Part shown: in pieces, positions 40,044-51,602 of the stretch | How the letters are laid out: every line of letters begins with the position of its first letter | How positions within the stretch are numbered: position 1 is the first letter of the stretch | NCBI GenBank assembly: GCA_009837395.1 | Contig: VXTP01000022.1 | Location: 1 to 64,000 of the forward strand | Direction: 5' to 3' | DNA length: 64,000 nucleotides | From: Gemmatimonadota bacterium | Lineage (GTDB): Bacteria > JAAXHH01 | Made by a program: the position numbers and the translations under genes | The notes under the pieces: model-generated | What the model saw: the letters and a program-made list of their open reading frames with translations, nothing else | What the model was told of the DNA's origin: nothing | Databases searched by the model: none

Positions 40044-43001
40044 ATGGGCATGTCCGAAATCCCGGTCCGGTCGCGTACATCCGCTGATCGCGCATCCGCC
40101 GATCCCGCCTCGGCCGGTCCCCGCACGACGATCCTGGTACAGGGCGCCCGGGAGCATAACCTCAGGGACATCACCGTAGAACTGCCGCGCAACCGTCTGA
40201 TCGTGGTAACGGGGCTTTCCGGTTCGGGGAAATCTTCCCTGGCCTTCGATACCATCTACGCGGAAGGCCAGCGGCGATACATGGAGTCGCTCTCCTCCTA
40301 TGCCCGCCGGTTCATCCAGCAAGTGGGCAAGCCGGACGTGGACTATCTCTTCGGGCTTTCTCCCGTCATCTCCATCGAGCAGAAGACCGTTGCGCGCAAT
40401 CCACGCTCCACCGTGGGCACCATGACCGATGTCAGCAGTTACCTGAACCTGCTGTTCGCCACGATCAGCCGCGCCGGCTGTCCCTTTTGCGGCCGCGACC
40501 TTCCGATCAAGACCGCGGTGCAGATCCTCGATGAACTGCTGTCGCTGCCCAAAGGCACCGAAGTGGAACTGCGCGCGCCGGTTACCCGGATCTATGGCGA
40601 GGACCTCGACTTCCTCTTCGCGGAAATCCGGAAGAAGGGGTATCGCCGCATGGTGATCAACGAAAAGCCCGTGGACATCAGCGGCGAGGTCGATGTCGAC
40701 GAATCCGGTGACCTTCGCATGGAGGTGATCGTAGACCGGTTCGTGCTGAAACCAGGTGTCGAGAAACAACTGGTCAAGGGGATTCAGAACGCACTGATCG
40801 CCGGGGACCAGTACATCAGGATCCACGTGGCGGCCTGCCGCAAAAAAACCGCCGTCGAACGGTTCTACGCGTCCTTCGGCTGCCCTGAACACCATCTCGC
40901 GGTGGGCGACCTGGCGCCGGACTACTTCCAGTTCAACAATCCGTCCAGCGCGTGCCGGACCTGTCTCGGACTCGGTACGTACATGGTCGTGCACCGGGAC
41001 CTGTTGGTGCCGGACAAGTCGCTGAGCATCCGGGACGGCTGTTTCGTCAAGGACGCCTTCAACTACAAGCCGGATACCTGGTCCGGGCGGGTCATGTACA
41101 GCCTTTCGGTGCACATGGGGTTTAGCCTCGATACGCCTTTCCGTGCGTTACCTCCACATATCCAGGACGTGCTGTTCGACGGCACGCCGGACAAATTCCC
41201 CCTGTTGGCGCCGCCCGATGCGAAGGAACCCGATCACAAGCTGCTCGGCAAGCCATGGGGATTCGGCGGTATCGGCAAGGGGATCGAGCGGAACTACAAG
41301 CGGTATCGGCAGAAGCAGGTGGCCAGCTCGGGCATGGAAGCCTGGCTCGAAAAGGTCATGGTGGAGCGGGTGTGTCCCGATTGCAAGGGATCCCGGCTCA
41401 AGGAGTCCCGGCACCTGTTCCGGATCAACGGCCGCACGGTCCACGACTTCGGAGAGATCAATTTCGACGAACTCCGCGCCGAGCTGGAAGCCATCGAACC
41501 CGCGGGGCGCCAGGAACTGGCCGGCCGGCAGGTGATCCGGGAGATTATCGGCCGGCTCGATCTGCTGCTGGGCATCGGCCTGGACTACCTCAACTTCAAC
41601 CGCCGCGCCGGTACCCTCTCGGGCGGCGAAGCGCAGCGCATCCGGCTCTCCACGCAGATCGGATCTGGCCTGATGGGCATGCTGTACGTGCTGGACGAAC
41701 CGAGCATCGGTCTGCATCCCCGCGACAACGTGAAGATGATCCGCACGCTCAGGCAACTGCGCGATCTTGGCAATACGGTCATCGTGGTGGAGCACGACGA
41801 GGAGACCATCCGGGCGGCCGACCACATCGTGGAAATGGGGCCTGGACCGGGCGTGCACGGCGGGGAGGTGGTGGTGCAGGGCGATCTCGACGATATCCTG
41901 CACTGCGCCGCATCGCCGACCGGCCAGTATCTCTCGGGCGCACGGACCATCGAGACCCCGCAGATGCGGCGCGGGCCTACCGGAAAATCGCTGCGCATCC
42001 TGGGTGCGCGGGAGAACAACCTCAACGATATAGACGTCGAGATTCCCCTGGGACAGTTCGTCTGCGTGACCGGTGCATCCGGATCCGGGAAAAGTACGCT
42101 GATCAACGAAGTGCTGTTCAAGAAGCTGTACAACCAGCTGTACGACAGCCGCGTGCTCGCGGGAGACCACGACCGGCTCGAAGGCGTCGAGCACATCAAG
42201 CATGTCATCAACATCGACCAGTCGCCCATCGGCCGGAACGCCCGTTCGAACCCGGCCACCTACATCGGGTTCTACGACCAGATCAGGACGCTCTTTTCGA
42301 AGACGGACGAGGCGGTATCGCGCGGATACCGGCCCGGCCGGTTCAGCTTCAACGTGGCCGAGGGACGCTGCGCCGAATGCAACGGGGAGGGAACGATCAC
42401 CACCCAGCTTTACTTCATGCCGGATGTGGAGGTGCCATGCGAGGCTTGCAAGGGCGCCCGGTACAACCCGGAAACGCTGGAAGTGACCTACCGGGGCAAG
42501 ACCATCGCCGATGTGTTGAACATGTCCGTCGAAGAGGGGGTCACCTTCTTCGAAGAAAGGCCTTCAATCGCGAAGAAGATCGGGACGTTGGACCAACTGG
42601 GCCTGGGTTACCTCACACTGGGCCAGTCCGCCACCACCCTCTCCGGGGGCGAAGCCCAGCGCATCAAGCTGGCGAGCGAACTGGGCAAGCTGCGCCGGGG
42701 CAGCCATATCCTGTACATCCTGGACGAACCTACCACCGGGCTGCACCTGGCCGACATCGTCCATCTGCTGTCCAGCCTGAACCGGTTGATCGAAGCCGGT
42801 CACAGCGTCGTGGTGATCGAGCACCATCTCGACGTGATCAAAACGGCCGACCACATCATCGACCTGGGCCCCGAAGGCGGCCACAGCGGCGGTGAAGTCA
42901 TCGCCACCGGCACGCCCGAGGAGGTGGCGGCAATCGACGCGTCCTACACCGGCCGGTTTCTCCGAGACCACTTGAGCCATGTCCAACGCGCAACCGCATA
43001 A
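40044..43001 (+). CDS. uvrA: excinuclease ABC subunit A
   Basis: 985 aa; [88 protein letters not shown]. Confidence 0.97.
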   Translation: MGMSEIPVRSRTSADRASADPASAGPRTTILVQGAREHNLRDITVELPRNRLIVVTGLSGSGKSSLAFDTIYAEGQRRYMESLSSYARRFIQQVGKPDVDYLFGLSPVISIEQKTVARNPRSTVGTMTDVSSYLNLLFATISRAGCPFCGRDLPIKTAVQILDELLSLPKGTEVELRAPVTRIYGEDLDFLFAEIRKKGYRRMVINEKPVDISGEVDVDESGDLRMEVIVDRFVLKPGVEKQLVKGIQNALIAGDQYIRIHVAACRKKTAVERFYASFGCPEHHLAVGDLAPDYFQFNNPSSACRTCLGLGTYMVVHRDLLVPDKSLSIRDGCFVKDAFNYKPDTWSGRVMYSLSVHMGFSLDTPFRALPPHIQDVLFDGTPDKFPLLAPPDAKEPDHKLLGKPWGFGGIGKGIERNYKRYRQKQVASSGMEAWLEKVMVERVCPDCKGSRLKESRHLFRINGRTVHDFGEINFDELRAELEAIEPAGRQELAGRQVIREIIGRLDLLLGIGLDYLNFNRRAGTLSGGEAQRIRLSTQIGSGLMGMLYVLDEPSIGLHPRDNVKMIRTLRQLRDLGNTVIVVEHDEETIRAADHIVEMGPGPGVHGGEVVVQGDLDDILHCAASPTGQYLSGARTIETPQMRRGPTGKSLRILGARENNLNDIDVEIPLGQFVCVTGASGSGKSTLINEVLFKKLYNQLYDSRVLAGDHDRLEGVEHIKHVINIDQSPIGRNARSNPATYIGFYDQIRTLFSKTDEAVSRGYRPGRFSFNVAEGRCAECNGEGTITTQLYFMPDVEVPCEACKGARYNPETLEVTYRGKTIADVLNMSVEEGVTFFEERPSIAKKIGTLDQLGLGYLTLGQSATTLSGGEAQRIKLASELGKLRRGSHILYILDEPTTGLHLADIVHLLSSLNRLIEAGHSVVVIEHHLDVIKTADHIIDLGPEGGHSGGEVIATGTPEEVAAIDASYTGRFLRDHLSHVQRATA

Positions 43002-45483
43002 AACCGCCGACGGAGCAGCATCCGCTCCCGGCGGAGCAGCATCCGCTCCCGGCGGGGAGGCCGCGGCGGAAGACGTGGGCTACCTGCTCCACGTGTTCCA
43101 TCGGGCGGAGAACGGCCGGGATGTGATCTGTGGGGTCGGGAAACTCAAGGACGGCCAGACCTTCCAGTTCACGGACGACCGGGTTTCACCCACACTCTAC
43201 GTCCGGGTCTCGGAACAACCTTTGCTCGACGCCCGGATCCGTTCCGACGGGATTTCCGCCCGGGTGGTCCCATCGGAATACACCACGATGGACGGTGAAC
43301 CCGTGGCAGGCATCCAGTTCGAGCGCGTGCGCGATCAGCGCAATCTGGTCAAGAGCCTGGAGGTCCAACATCCGCGGACTTACGAAGGCGATATCCCCTT
43401 CGCCAGGCAGTACCTGATCGGACGAGGCCTTCGGGGCGGGGTGAAGATCAGCGGCACCTGGACATCCGGAAGCCGGGTCGACCGGGTCTATACCAACCCC
43501 GAACTTCAACCGGAATACTGGGAACCCGCCTTCAGCGTGCTGGCCCTGGATATCGAAACGGACCCCGAAGCGACCACCATCTACGCCGTGGGCCTGGTGC
43601 TGTCGGGTCCGGACGGCGGGATAGACTCGGAAGAAATACACATGGTCGGCGAACCGGCCGACGGGGACCCACCGCACCTGGTCTGCTGGCCCGACGAGGC
43701 GTCGATGCTGCGCGCCCTGTCGACCCGCGTACTCGAAATGGATCCCGACCTGATCACGGGATGGAACCTGGTCGACTTCGACCTGCAGGTCCTGCAGCGA
43801 CGCTTCCGGGACCTGAACGTGCCGTTTCAACTCGGTCGGACCGATGACCAGTCCTGGTACCGGTCCGGGGAGGTCTGGGGCGGAAGCACCATGGTGATCC
43901 ACGGCCGGCAGATCCTGGACGCCCTGCACCTGCTTCGCGGCACGCTGCAGCGGTTCGAGGACTACCGGCTGGACACCGTGGCCAACGCCATACTGGGAAG
44001 GGGCAAGTTGCTGGAGGACGATGAGGGGAGCTCCCGGGCGGAGAAGATCACGGAGGTCTATCACGAGGACCGGGCAACCTTCTGCGCCTACTGTCTCGAG
44101 GACGCGAGGCTGGTACTCGACATCCTGGACGCGGAAGGACTGATCAACCTGACCCTGCGCAGGGGCCTGCTGACGGGCCTGCCGCTGGAACGGGCGTGGG
44201 TCAGCGTGGCCGCCTTCGATAACATCTACATCAACGCCCTGCACCAACGGGGCATGGTGGCGCCGACGACCGGCGTGGACCGCACCCCGGGCGCCGGCGC
44301 GCCCGGAGGGTTGATCATCCCCGCGAAAGCAGGACTCTACCGCAACGTCTTCGTCTTCGACTTCAAGAGTCTCTACCCGTCCATCATCCGCACCTTCAAC
44401 ATCGATCCCCTGGCACATATCGAGGGCCAGGAAGGGGAATCTCTCGAGGCCCCCAATGGCGCACGTTTTTCCCGTACCCCGGGCATACTGCCTTCCATGC
44501 TGGAACAGTTCTTCAAGCGCCGGGAAGAAGCCAGGACCACCGGGGACGAACTCGCCTCCTTTACCTACAAGATCGTCATGAATTCCTTTTACGGCGTACT
44601 GGCATCCGCTTCCTGCCGCTTCGCCGCGCCTCAACTGGCCGGTGCGATCACAGAATTCGGACACTATATTCTGAAGTGGTGCCGGGATGAGTTGGAGAAA
44701 GACGGTTACAAAGTGCTATACGGGGATACGGATTCGGTGTTCGTTGATCTCGACCCGGCGGACAGTCCGGAATCGGACCAGGCCACGGATATAGGGCGAG
44801 AGGTATGCGAACGGATCAATGCCCGTTTGGCCGCCCACGTGCGGGAACGGTACGGCGTGGCGTCTTTCCTCGAACTGGAACTCGAAAAGTGCTACCACCG
44901 GTTCCTGCTGCCTTCCATGCGGGGCGACGTAGAGCGCGGCAGGGCAAAGGGTTACGCGGGCCTGCGACGCGAGACCGATGGCGACCGCGTGGAAATCGTG
45001 GGCATGGAAGCCGTACGGCGGGACTGGACCGACCTGGCCCACCGGCTGCAGGGCGTGCTGCTCGACCGGGTATTTCACGACGTGCCCGGCGCCGAGATCG
45101 AAGAAGAGATCTACCACTGGGTCCAGGAGGTCCGCTCAGGCCGCCGGGACGAGTTGCTCGTCTACCGGAAGAACCTGCGCAAGCCCGTCGAATCCTACAC
45201 CCGTTCGGTGCCTCCCCACGTCAAGGCGGCAAGGCTCATGGATAACCCGACGGGTGTCATCCGTTACGTGGTTACCCTTGACGGTCCGCAACCGGAGGGC
45301 CGGATCACCGCCCCCATAGACTACGGGCATTACGTCGAGAAGCAGATCCGGCCCATCGTCACGACCGTCGCCCACGCGTACGAACTGGACGTGGAGGCCG
45401 CCCTGTCCGGCCGGCTCAGTCTCTTCGGAAACACCCTGGACACCCCGCACTACGAATCGGGACGGCCTGAAGTCTCGCCCTAG
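42979..45483 (+). CDS. family-B DNA polymerase (DNA polymerase II-like)
   Basis: [19 protein letters not shown] (exonuclease), [45 protein letters not shown]. Overlaps the uvrA 3' end by 23 bp. Confidence 0.93.
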   Translation: MSNAQPHKTADGAASAPGGAASAPGGEAAAEDVGYLLHVFHRAENGRDVICGVGKLKDGQTFQFTDDRVSPTLYVRVSEQPLLDARIRSDGISARVVPSEYTTMDGEPVAGIQFERVRDQRNLVKSLEVQHPRTYEGDIPFARQYLIGRGLRGGVKISGTWTSGSRVDRVYTNPELQPEYWEPAFSVLALDIETDPEATTIYAVGLVLSGPDGGIDSEEIHMVGEPADGDPPHLVCWPDEASMLRALSTRVLEMDPDLITGWNLVDFDLQVLQRRFRDLNVPFQLGRTDDQSWYRSGEVWGGSTMVIHGRQILDALHLLRGTLQRFEDYRLDTVANAILGRGKLLEDDEGSSRAEKITEVYHEDRATFCAYCLEDARLVLDILDAEGLINLTLRRGLLTGLPLERAWVSVAAFDNIYINALHQRGMVAPTTGVDRTPGAGAPGGLIIPAKAGLYRNVFVFDFKSLYPSIIRTFNIDPLAHIEGQEGESLEAPNGARFSRTPGILPSMLEQFFKRREEARTTGDELASFTYKIVMNSFYGVLASASCRFAAPQLAGAITEFGHYILKWCRDELEKDGYKVLYGDTDSVFVDLDPADSPESDQATDIGREVCERINARLAAHVRERYGVASFLELELEKCYHRFLLPSMRGDVERGRAKGYAGLRRETDGDRVEIVGMEAVRRDWTDLAHRLQGVLLDRVFHDVPGAEIEEEIYHWVQEVRSGRRDELLVYRKNLRKPVESYTRSVPPHVKAARLMDNPTGVIRYVVTLDGPQPEGRITAPIDYGHYVEKQIRPIVTTVAHAYELDVEAALSGRLSLFGNTLDTPHYESGRPEVSP

Positions 45484-45508
45484 GCCGGATTCATGGAAAG
45501 GATGGATC

Positions 45509-46102
45509 GTGCAACGGTATAAATCGGTCGAAGACTACCTGGATGGCCACGTGGAATGGCGCTCCCTGCTGGAAAGACTACGCAACATCATGAACGCATG
45601 CGAGGTCGAAGAAACCGTCAAGTGGGGTCAGCCTTGCTACACCCACGCAGGCAAGAACGTGGCGGGGATCGGAGCGTTCAAGGAGTTCGTGAGCGTCTGG
45701 TTCTTCCAGGGCGCGTTGCTGCGCGACGAACAGGGCGTCCTGGTCAATGCGCAGGAAGGCAAGACCAGGGCCATGCGTCAATGGCGGTTTCAGGCGGTCG
45801 AAGAGATCGAAGAACCACTGCTGCGCGCCTACGTGGCCGAGTCCATCGAAAACCAGCGGCAGGGCAAAGCGATCAAGGCGGAGACGAAAAAGCCGTTGGA
45901 GGTTCCGGATGAACTGGCCGTCGCGCTGGCGGAAGACGGTGTTGCCGGTAAGCAATTCAACGCGCTGACGCCGGGCAAGCAGCGCGAGTATACCGAGTAT
46001 ATCGCCGAGGCCAAACGGGCTGGAACCAGGACCAGGCGCCTGGAGAAGATCCTGCCCATGATCCGGACCAGCCAGGGACTCAATGACAGGTACAAGAAGT
46101 AG
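45509..46102 (+). CDS. YdeI/OmpD-associated (DUF1801-like) protein
   Basis: VEETVKWGQPCYTHAGKNVAGIGAFKEFVSVWFFQGALL...LTPGKQREYTEYIAEAKRAGTRTRRLEKILPMI; GTG start. Confidence 0.82.
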   Translation: MQRYKSVEDYLDGHVEWRSLLERLRNIMNACEVEETVKWGQPCYTHAGKNVAGIGAFKEFVSVWFFQGALLRDEQGVLVNAQEGKTRAMRQWRFQAVEEIEEPLLRAYVAESIENQRQGKAIKAETKKPLEVPDELAVALAEDGVAGKQFNALTPGKQREYTEYIAEAKRAGTRTRRLEKILPMIRTSQGLNDRYKK

Positions 46103-46160
46103 CTTGAACCACTAAGTCGCACGAACCGCAACAAACACCACAACCAGAGAGGAGCGCGCA

Positions 46161-46514
46161 ATGTCGAACCCCGTCATGCATTTCGAGATCGGATGCAAGA
46201 ACAGAGAAGAGACCCAGGCTTTCTACGCCGGCTTGTTCGGGTGGGACATGGAGTCCCATGAACACGCCTCCATGATCGACACCGGGGGAGACGAAGGGAT
46301 CAACGGGCATATTTCCGCCCTCGGTCACGAGCCGCACAACTACACGCTGGTCTATGTGCAGGTCGACGACCTGGACGCCTACGTCGCGAAGGCCGAGGAA
46401 CTGGGCGGCGCGTCCATCGTACCCCCAACCGAAGTCCCGGGCATGGGCCACTTCGCGTGGATTGCGGACAATGAGGGTACGTTCGTCGGATTGTGGAAAC
46501 CCCTGGAATCGTAA
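46161..46514 (+). CDS. VOC family protein
   Basis: VMHFEIGCKNREETQAFYAGLFGWDMES...MGHFAWIADNEGTFVGLW. Confidence 0.9.
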   Translation: MSNPVMHFEIGCKNREETQAFYAGLFGWDMESHEHASMIDTGGDEGINGHISALGHEPHNYTLVYVQVDDLDAYVAKAEELGGASIVPPTEVPGMGHFAWIADNEGTFVGLWKPLES

Positions 46515-47473
46515 CCGTGGCCTATACCGTGGCGGACCGCGGTACGATCATCGACTTCGAGGCCACACTCGACCGGTTCCAGCGGTACGGCACCGACCTT
46601 GCCAACCGGTTCAAAGCGGGTGTCTTCAGCAAGGTGGTCCGTACTGCCGGGGGACCGTGCCTTTTGTCCCTGTACCGCGTCGAAGACCGGATCGAATTAC
46701 GCCTGACGCCCGGGGACGGGGCTGGCCGGTCGGATTCGCCGGCGACCGGTGAGGTGCTCGACGCGACGGCTGGCGCGGCTGCCGACACGGCGCTCGACGA
46801 GGCGATCGCGGCAGCCGGGAAGATCCTGGGCCTGTCCTTTCCGTTGCAGGCCTTCTACGCGTTCGCGTCCGGGGACCCGGTCCTATCCGCCGCGGTCGAA
46901 AGACACCACGGCCTGCGTCCCAATCTGCAGGTCGACCCCTTCGAGATGATCGTGTCCTCGATCACGGCCCAGCAAATCAACCTGGGGTTTGCCTACACCG
47001 TGCGGAGCCGGCTCGTAGCCGAATACGGCGAACCTTACGTGTTCGGCGGCGAAACCCACTATGCCTTTCCGACGCCCGACCGGATGGCGGAAGCGGAGCC
47101 CGGCGATCTGTTGCCGCTTCAGTTCTCGAGACAGAAAGAACGGTACATCCTGAACCTGGCGCGGTCCATTCGGGAGGGTGATACTGACCTGGCCGGGCTC
47201 GCGGAGAAGGACGACGCGTCGGTTGAACGGGAATTGACGGCCCTGGTGGGGATCGGGCGGTGGACGGCGGACTGGTTCCGCGCGCGTTACCTGGGCCGGG
47301 GCAACGTCATAGCCGCCGGCGATCTCGCGGTCAAACGGTCCATCGAGCGGCACTACTTCGACGGAGAACGCGTTTCCGAGGAGCGGATCCGGGAATTCGC
47401 GGACCGGTGGGGCGAATACACGAACCTGGCCGTACAGTACCTCCTGGCCGATTACGGTTCCGGCGGGACGTGA
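46493..47473 (+). CDS. DNA-3-methyladenine glycosylase (AlkA-like)
   Basis: FEMIVSSITAQQINLGFAYTVRSRLV..., TALVGIGRWTADWFRARYLGRGNVIAAGDLAVKRSI (HhH-GPD-type). The start may be GTG 46517. Confidence 0.88.
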   Translation: METPGIVTVAYTVADRGTIIDFEATLDRFQRYGTDLANRFKAGVFSKVVRTAGGPCLLSLYRVEDRIELRLTPGDGAGRSDSPATGEVLDATAGAAADTALDEAIAAAGKILGLSFPLQAFYAFASGDPVLSAAVERHHGLRPNLQVDPFEMIVSSITAQQINLGFAYTVRSRLVAEYGEPYVFGGETHYAFPTPDRMAEAEPGDLLPLQFSRQKERYILNLARSIREGDTDLAGLAEKDDASVERELTALVGIGRWTADWFRARYLGRGNVIAAGDLAVKRSIERHYFDGERVSEERIREFADRWGEYTNLAVQYLLADYGSGGT

Positions 47474-47519
47474 TCATCCGTGAACAGAACGGTCAGTCCG
47501 GTCAGAACGGTCGGTCCGG

Positions 47520-47900
47520 TCAGTCCGAGCAGTCCGGATCCTGGGCGATGTGCCAGAGCACGCCGGCCGGATCGATCAGATTGATCTCGCGTAGTCCCCA
47601 GGGGTAGACTCTGGGCGCCGCGGCGCGGACGCCGTCGTACCGCGCTACGAGGTCCTTTTCCACGATGTGCTCCCACCAGGCGTCCAGGTCCGCCACTTTC
47701 AGATGCATCATGAAGTTGTCCGCCCACTCCTTCTGATAGTAATTCTGGAGGTAGAAGCTGAATCCCTCGATGCGCATCTCACTTACTCCGTGCCCCGTCC
47801 AGACGGTTTCAAACCCAAGGTCCTCGTAGAACCGGATCGAAACGTCGTGGTCTTTCGACGGGACGAAGACCCGGAGCGCGTTCACTTTCAGGTCATGCAT
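47520..47900 (-). CDS. VOC family protein
   Basis: NALRVFVPSKDHDVSIRFYEDLGFETVW...LREINLIDPAGVLWHIAQ. Confidence 0.88.
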   Translation of the reverse strand: MHDLKVNALRVFVPSKDHDVSIRFYEDLGFETVWTGHGVSEMRIEGFSFYLQNYYQKEWADNFMMHLKVADLDAWWEHIVEKDLVARYDGVRAAAPRVYPWGLREINLIDPAGVLWHIAQDPDCSD

Positions 47901-48043
47901 GGAGGGTCCTTCCTCTTGCGCGGAAATTCAAACGACATGGTAACACCTGACCCCTATGAATGACACTATGTTAATGGGGAATGGACGGAAGGCGCAAGGC
48001 GCAGGTTGGGGCAAGTAGCCGACTACCGCCATGATGGGCCGAT

Positions 48044-50290
48044 ATGACCAACGACCTCAAACAACACATTCGGGTTTCAGCCGACCGGTCTTTACCTCAT
48101 GCGGATCGAAGTACCGCATTCGGAGAGGTGGTGGCCAACTACCAGGACATGGCCTTCGGCTACGCGCTGGGACTTCTGGGTGAACGGCACCTGGCGGAAG
48201 ATGCCGCGCAGGAAGGATTCATCGCCGCCTGGCAGCAGATCGAATCGCTTCGCAAGCCGGATTCGTTTCCGGCCTGGCTGAGGCGGATCATAAAGTGGCA
48301 GTGTTTCCGGTTCAAGAGACGAAACAACCACCATTTCGTACCCATGGAGGACGACATCGAGGCGGCAGATGAAAGTCCCCTGGACCGGGCGGCGCGCAGG
48401 GACATGAGCGAGAAAGTCCGCGCCGCGGTGGAAGCATTGCCGGAAACACTGAGAGAAGTCACGGTACTTCGGTATATTGGAGACTATTCAGCGCCTGAAA
48501 TCGCACACTTCATGGGATTGAAAGCGGGAACGGTGCGCAAAAGGCTGTTCGAAGCGCGGAGCAAGTTGAAGCCGAGTCTGCTTCGCACTTTGTCAAGTGA
48601 ACTGAACGGTCACGCACCGTCTGCAAATGGTATCTTCGGAGACCGCATTATGCATTGGATACGACCCGATTTCACGAGCGAGCAAGGCCATTTCATGGAT
48701 GGCAGGCCGAACAAGGTCTGGGACATGCTGCTGGCCGCGGTGGAAGGGGATCTTGCCAGGATCAGGTCGCTGTTGCGGGAGGATCCCGGTCTGGCCAACT
48801 GCAACTGGGCGTACTATCAGCCCCTGCACTTCGCCGTCCGGGAAGGGCACACAGAGGCGGTCCGCCTGTTGCTCGAACACGGCGCGGACCCCTCGTCGGC
48901 ATCGGGACTGGATTATCACGTGCCGCCGCTCGAACGGGCCAGGGACCGCGGATACGACGAGATCGCCGGACTCCTGACGGACGCCATCGCGTCCAGGTAC
49001 AGCGCGCAGCCCGTGGGCGAACGTGCCTGCGAAGTGGTCCGGCGCGGCAACCTTGAAGAAGCCCGGGCGTTGTTCGAGGCTTCCCGCGAGTTGATAAACG
49101 CCTCGGACGAACGGGGCAACCGTCCCCTCCACGAGGCCGTGGCAGAACACAACCTGGAAATGACGGCCCTGCTGCTGGACATGGGGGCCGAACCGGATCC
49201 GGTCCGGTGGGATGGATGCAAACCGCTGCACGTGGCCGTGTTTCGCGCGCGAAAGTCCAGGGGAGGCCTGGATCCGCTGCTGACCGGATACCTGATCGCG
49301 AGAGGAGCGAACTACAGCATGACGGTCGCGTGCGCCCTGGGGGACGAACGGCGCGTGCGGAATCTCCTCGCCCGGGACCGAAACCTGGCCAACGACCAGG
49401 ATTCCTGCGGGCACTCCCCGCTGTTCAGCGCGGCGGGCCAGGGATACACCGACATCGTGCAGCTTCTGCTGGACCACGGCGCCGATCCCAACGCACCGGA
49501 ACACAACGCGCCCCGGGGACACGCGCTGTACGAAGCCGTGGCCGGCAATCACCTGGATACGGCGAAATTGCTGCTCAATCACGGCGCCGATCCCAACGCC
49601 CCGGTGGAATCCAGCGGCGTGCCCCTCTCACAGGCCCTGGGCCAGGGGAAGAACGAGGAGATGATCAACTTGCTGTACCGGCACGGGGCGACGGCCGACA
49701 TCAGCATGTACGTGCTGCTGGACGACATACCCGTGGTCGGCGAGCTCCTCGGCGCGGACCCCGACCTGGCCAATTATGGAGGCGATTACGGGGTACTCTG
49801 CATGGCGGCGGGCTTCGCGCGCAGAGAGATCATCGAAATGTTGATCCGGGCGGGGGCGGAACTGAACCGGCCCTGGTACGCCAACAACTACATGGGGTAC
49901 GCGTTCCGCCGGCGCAAGGGCTGGCACCTGGACGGACGCGCCTTGACCCCCAACGACGATATTCTCGACATGCTGAACCTGTTTTTCGACCATGGCGCCG
50001 ATCCAAACAACGCGAACTGGCACGGCGTCACCTACCTGCACAAACTGGCGGCGATCGGCGACGTGGCTAAATCCGCCCTGCTGCTCGACCGGGGCGCTTC
50101 CATCGAAGCCGTGGACGACGAGTGGCGCTCCACCCCGCTGGGATGGGCCGCGCGCTGGGGACACCGGGACCTTGCGGTGTTCCTGCTGGAGCGGGGCGCG
50201 GATCCCCGGGGCGGCGGCGCGGAATGGGCGACCCCGCTGGCGCGGGCGGAGAAGGCCGGGCACCCGGATATCGTCGAACTGTTGAAATAA
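48044..50290 (+). CDS. ECF-type sigma factor-ankyrin repeat fusion protein
   Basis: sigma2-like YQDMAFGYALGLLGERHLAEDAAQEGFIAAWQQIESL...FPAWLRRIIKWQCFRFKR; sigma4-like LPETLREVTVLRYIGDYSAPEIAHFMGLKAGTVRKRLFEARSKLK. About 550 aa of ankyrin repeats follow with no intervening stop. Confidence 0.9.
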   Translation: MTNDLKQHIRVSADRSLPHADRSTAFGEVVANYQDMAFGYALGLLGERHLAEDAAQEGFIAAWQQIESLRKPDSFPAWLRRIIKWQCFRFKRRNNHHFVPMEDDIEAADESPLDRAARRDMSEKVRAAVEALPETLREVTVLRYIGDYSAPEIAHFMGLKAGTVRKRLFEARSKLKPSLLRTLSSELNGHAPSANGIFGDRIMHWIRPDFTSEQGHFMDGRPNKVWDMLLAAVEGDLARIRSLLREDPGLANCNWAYYQPLHFAVREGHTEAVRLLLEHGADPSSASGLDYHVPPLERARDRGYDEIAGLLTDAIASRYSAQPVGERACEVVRRGNLEEARALFEASRELINASDERGNRPLHEAVAEHNLEMTALLLDMGAEPDPVRWDGCKPLHVAVFRARKSRGGLDPLLTGYLIARGANYSMTVACALGDERRVRNLLARDRNLANDQDSCGHSPLFSAAGQGYTDIVQLLLDHGADPNAPEHNAPRGHALYEAVAGNHLDTAKLLLNHGADPNAPVESSGVPLSQALGQGKNEEMINLLYRHGATADISMYVLLDDIPVVGELLGADPDLANYGGDYGVLCMAAGFARREIIEMLIRAGAELNRPWYANNYMGYAFRRRKGWHLDGRALTPNDDILDMLNLFFDHGADPNNANWHGVTYLHKLAAIGDVAKSALLLDRGASIEAVDDEWRSTPLGWAARWGHRDLAVFLLERGADPRGGGAEWATPLARAEKAGHPDIVELLK

Positions 50291-50319
50291 AACAGCATAC
50301 CCACGAAGTGTAATCGATC

Positions 50320-51294
50320 ATGCCGCAAACCGAATGCCTGGCCGGAGAACACGCCCTGGGCGAGGCCATCTTGCGCGACGACCAGCCCGTCTTCGAATCA
50401 GTGATGGCCGCCAGGCCCGATCTGGTGGAGACGCCCTGCAGGTGGATCGATCGCCGAGGCAGGGAGCGGCCGGTCAATCCCCTGGTGCTCGCCGACATGC
50501 TGGCGCGGGTTGAAATGACGAAGCGGCTGCTACAGGCCGGCGCCGACATCCATGCCCTGGACGCGTCGCTCTTCGGCTGCTGCGAGGGCCATGACCTGGC
50601 ACACCTGCGGCGGTTGCTGGCCGTCGGCGTCAACCCGAACGACGCGCGTAACGACGGGTGGGACTGCGACGTGCTGTACGGATTCCTGCAGACCTACACC
50701 CGGTCGACCCCCGATCATCACCACACCTGTATCAACCTGCTGATCGACCACGGCGCCGCCTTCGAAGACGGTCCGGTCATGGACATCCACCGGGGAGACC
50801 TGGATTCACTGGCTGCCCGCCTCGAAATGGACGCCGGCCTCGTTTCGGCGCGATTCGCGCTCGATTACGGCAATCATCTTACTCTGCGGGGGAGCATGCT
50901 GCTCCACGTGGCCGTGGAGTTTCACGAACTGGACGCGATTGACCTGCTGCTGGAACACGGGGCCGATCTGAATGCACGAGTCGCAGTGGGCAGGAACGGT
51001 GTGGGCGGCCAGACGCCCCTGTTTCATGCCATCGGCACGAACCAGGGAACGGGCTTTCACGTGTTCGAACACCTGCTGGAACTGAAGCCCGACCTGGCTG
51101 TGGAGGCTTTTATCCAGTCGAACCCGGACGACAACGGCCTGGTCATGGACTGCATCCATAAGGGGAAAGAACACTACTTCGACGAAGTTCTAAGGCTGAC
51201 GCCGCGGGGATACGCGGAGCGGTTCGCTGAAGGTCCGGAATGGCGGGAAACGAGCCGGGAGCTGGCGGTTTTGAAGGAACTCGGTGTGCCTTGA
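50320..51294 (+). CDS. ankyrin-repeat protein
   Basis: SMLLHVAVEFHELDAIDLLLEHGADLNARVAVGRNGVGGQTPLFHAI. Confidence 0.85.
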   Translation: MPQTECLAGEHALGEAILRDDQPVFESVMAARPDLVETPCRWIDRRGRERPVNPLVLADMLARVEMTKRLLQAGADIHALDASLFGCCEGHDLAHLRRLLAVGVNPNDARNDGWDCDVLYGFLQTYTRSTPDHHHTCINLLIDHGAAFEDGPVMDIHRGDLDSLAARLEMDAGLVSARFALDYGNHLTLRGSMLLHVAVEFHELDAIDLLLEHGADLNARVAVGRNGVGGQTPLFHAIGTNQGTGFHVFEHLLELKPDLAVEAFIQSNPDDNGLVMDCIHKGKEHYFDEVLRLTPRGYAERFAEGPEWRETSRELAVLKELGVP

Positions 51295-51299
51295 TGCCG

Positions 51300-51602
51300 C
51301 TATCCGCCGGCCACCGAACCGACGATACGATAGGGTTCCTTGCCTTGCGCAATGGTTTCAGGTACCGGCGCGTCGGGAGATTCGAGGGATAGGTCCCGTC
51401 CGCATCCGAAGAACCTGACGAGGGGCCGGCGGCAGCCCGATCCGTAGTCCCGGACCGTGCCGCCGAGCTGTGGAAAGCGCGCTTCCAGTGCGTCCAGGAT
51501 CTTGCGCTGGGTCACGACTCCGCCGGCGACCTGCAGGACGACTTCCTTGTCCCGGCAACCCGCCAGGTTCCGCAGGTGATAGGGCAGGACGACGCGTATC
51601 AT
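51300..51602 (-). CDS. MoaD/ThiS-like small sulfur-carrier protein
   Basis: 100 aa, [46 protein letters not shown]; overlaps the stop of the upstream BNR gene. Confidence 0.72.
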   Translation of the reverse strand: MIRVVLPYHLRNLAGCRDKEVVLQVAGGVVTQRKILDALEARFPQLGGTVRDYGSGCRRPLVRFFGCGRDLSLESPDAPVPETIAQGKEPYRIVGSVAGG

